DNA of 6,130 bases from a bacterium (GTDB lineage: Bacteria > Margulisbacteria > Marinamargulisbacteria > SXXA01), in NCBI GenBank assembly GCA_018402095.1, contig JAGYJO010000088.1:1-6130 (forward strand), read 5' to 3'. This document shows positions 5,219 to 6,130 of the stretch, one piece after another (within the stretch, counting starts at the first letter, position 1; every line of letters starts with the position of its first letter). The notes beneath the pieces were generated by a model, which did no database searches, was not told the origin of the DNA, and worked only from the letters and a program-made list of their open reading frames with translations. The translations under genes and the position numbers were made by a program.

Positions 5219-6130
5219 ATGACTACTGTATCTTCGTCTAAAGAGGGTTTTCTAAAGTCAGATAAAGATGTCTCATTGGCCTATCAGATGGCGGTTTCGA
5301 CCCTGCAAGATCGTTATGCGACCAATGGCATTCTCGCAGGGAATGGTCACTTTTCAGATGTATGGGCAAGAGACTTTGCGTTTGCGAGTTGGGGTGCTTT
5401 GAAGTTGGGTGACTATGAGGTTGTTCGTCATGGTTTGGAAACCCTGATGGCGCATATGGGACCAGATGGGCAAGTACCTTTGCGCGTGGGTCAGCCTATT
5501 TTTCTTTTGAAGTATCTGGGAATCAACGCCAATCCGCCCAAGGCACGTTATAAAGAAGACAAAGGGATCTCTGTCTCGGTGGATAATAATTCATTGCTGA
5601 TTATTTTGGCAGAACGATATATTTTGGCATCCAAAGACATGGCGTTTCTAGGTAAGTACAGTGACAGTTTGAAACAAATTTTGGCTTGGAATTATTTGCA
5701 AGCGCCGGATGAGGATAACCTGATAGTCGAAGGCCATTATGCTGGTTGGGCCGATAGTCTGAAAAAACGTGGCAAAGTTCTCTATACAAATGTGCTTCAT
5801 TACCAAGCCACCCGATCTTATGCGGCTTTGATGGCTATTCTGGAACGTGAAGAGGAATCTCAGCATTACTACGCGTTGTCTGTTCGTATCAAGGCGGCTT
5901 TGAATGACCACTTTTGGAATGGTCAATTTTATGTTGATTGGATTTCTAGGAAGGGAAAACAGGAAACCTTTTCTTCGGATGGTAACTTGTTGGCCATGCT
6001 CTATGGTGTTGCTTCTCCAGAACAGGGGAAGTGTATTCAGCGGTGTCTTGTAGAATTTCAGCTCAACAAAGGGCATACAACCGGTACGAATTATCCCAAA
6101 TATAGACCTGGCACTATTTATTCTCCGTTT
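5219..6130 (+). CDS. Six-hairpin glycosidase related to amylo-alpha-1,6-glucosidase, N-terminal part, 3'-truncated
   Basis: The frame is open from ATG 5219 to the window's end, giving 304 residues. It is preceded by AAAGGA at 5207-5212, 6 nt before the start. The sequence belongs to the (alpha/alpha)6-barrel glycoside hydrolases: FSDVWARDFAFASWGAL at 45-61, GPDGQVPLR at 81-89, SVDNNSLLIILAERY at 120-134, EGHYAGWADSLKKRGKVLYTN at 171-191 and FSSDGNLLAMLYG at 251-263. The WADS-VLYTN segment resembles the WxDS-YTN segment of archaeal and bacterial glycogen-debranching-type enzymes; D179 is the likeliest acid residue in view, which is inference. The second catalytic residue should lie past the window. 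There is no signal peptide, so a cytosolic glucan or oligosaccharide substrate is likely, but the exact linkage cannot be read. Invertase-like or trehalase-like specificity within the same fold is possible. It is the fourth gene of the operon. Confidence 0.85.
   Translation, partial: MTTVSSSKEGFLKSDKDVSLAYQMAVSTLQDRYATNGILAGNGHFSDVWARDFAFASWGALKLGDYEVVRHGLETLMAHMGPDGQVPLRVGQPIFLLKYLGINANPPKARYKEDKGISVSVDNNSLLIILAERYILASKDMAFLGKYSDSLKQILAWNYLQAPDEDNLIVEGHYAGWADSLKKRGKVLYTNVLHYQATRSYAALMAILEREEESQHYYALSVRIKAALNDHFWNGQFYVDWISRKGKQETFSSDGNLLAMLYGVASPEQGKCIQRCLVEFQLNKGHTTGTNYPKYRPGTIYSPF

Noticed and set aside
5648..6076. A 142-codon minus-strand frame opposite the glycosidase.
   Set aside because: The plus strand here encodes clear (alpha/alpha)6 glycosidase motifs; the antisense frame has no recognisable features.
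1..6130. CRISPR arrays, transposon ends, prophage, toxin-antitoxin or defence genes.
   Set aside because: No spaced direct repeats, transposase or integrase motifs, or known defence domains are visible in any frame.

Overview
The window looks like an ordinary chromosomal stretch from a Gram-negative bacterium with mid-range GC (mid-40s percent by eye). The evidence is a membrane-anchored TlpA/ResA-type thioredoxin, an M17 aminopeptidase closely collinear with E. coli PepA, and a WbpE-like sugar aminotransferase of the kind used for surface polysaccharide. I cannot assign a phylum from the sequence alone. I see no phage, transposon, CRISPR, tRNA or rRNA features.

Layout. (1) 2-829 (+): the C-terminal half of leucyl aminopeptidase, cut by the window's left edge, with the whole active site present. 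(2) 850-905: two tandem hairpins in the gap between converging genes. (3) 907-2055 (-): a complete PLP-dependent DegT/DnrJ/EryC1/StrS sugar aminotransferase. (4) 2056-2249: a divergent intergenic region with candidate promoters on both strands and two small dyads in the leader of the next gene. (5) 2250-3656 (+): a conserved protein of unknown function with nitronate-monooxygenase-like (FMN TIM-barrel) signatures. Its apparent stop is probably false: protein-like, cysteine-bearing sequence continues in the other two frames to 3775, as expected from two one-base shifts. (6) 3812-6130 (+): a tightly packed operon of a small helical protein, a TlpA-like thioredoxin, a DUF4416 protein and the N-terminal part of a six-hairpin (alpha/alpha)6 glycosidase related to amylo-alpha-1,6-glucosidases. 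The spacings are 0 nt, a 4-nt GTGA overlap and 13 nt, which implies co-transcription and translational coupling.

How they fit together. The aminopeptidase and the aminotransferase converge and are probably independent housekeeping and surface-sugar functions. The four-gene operon combines an exported thiol-disulfide protein, two proteins of unknown role and a glucan-active enzyme, so a shared pathway is not obvious. The points most worth a second look are the double frameshift at the end of the 2250 gene, the operon linking DUF4416 to the glycosidase, and the structured leader upstream of 2250.
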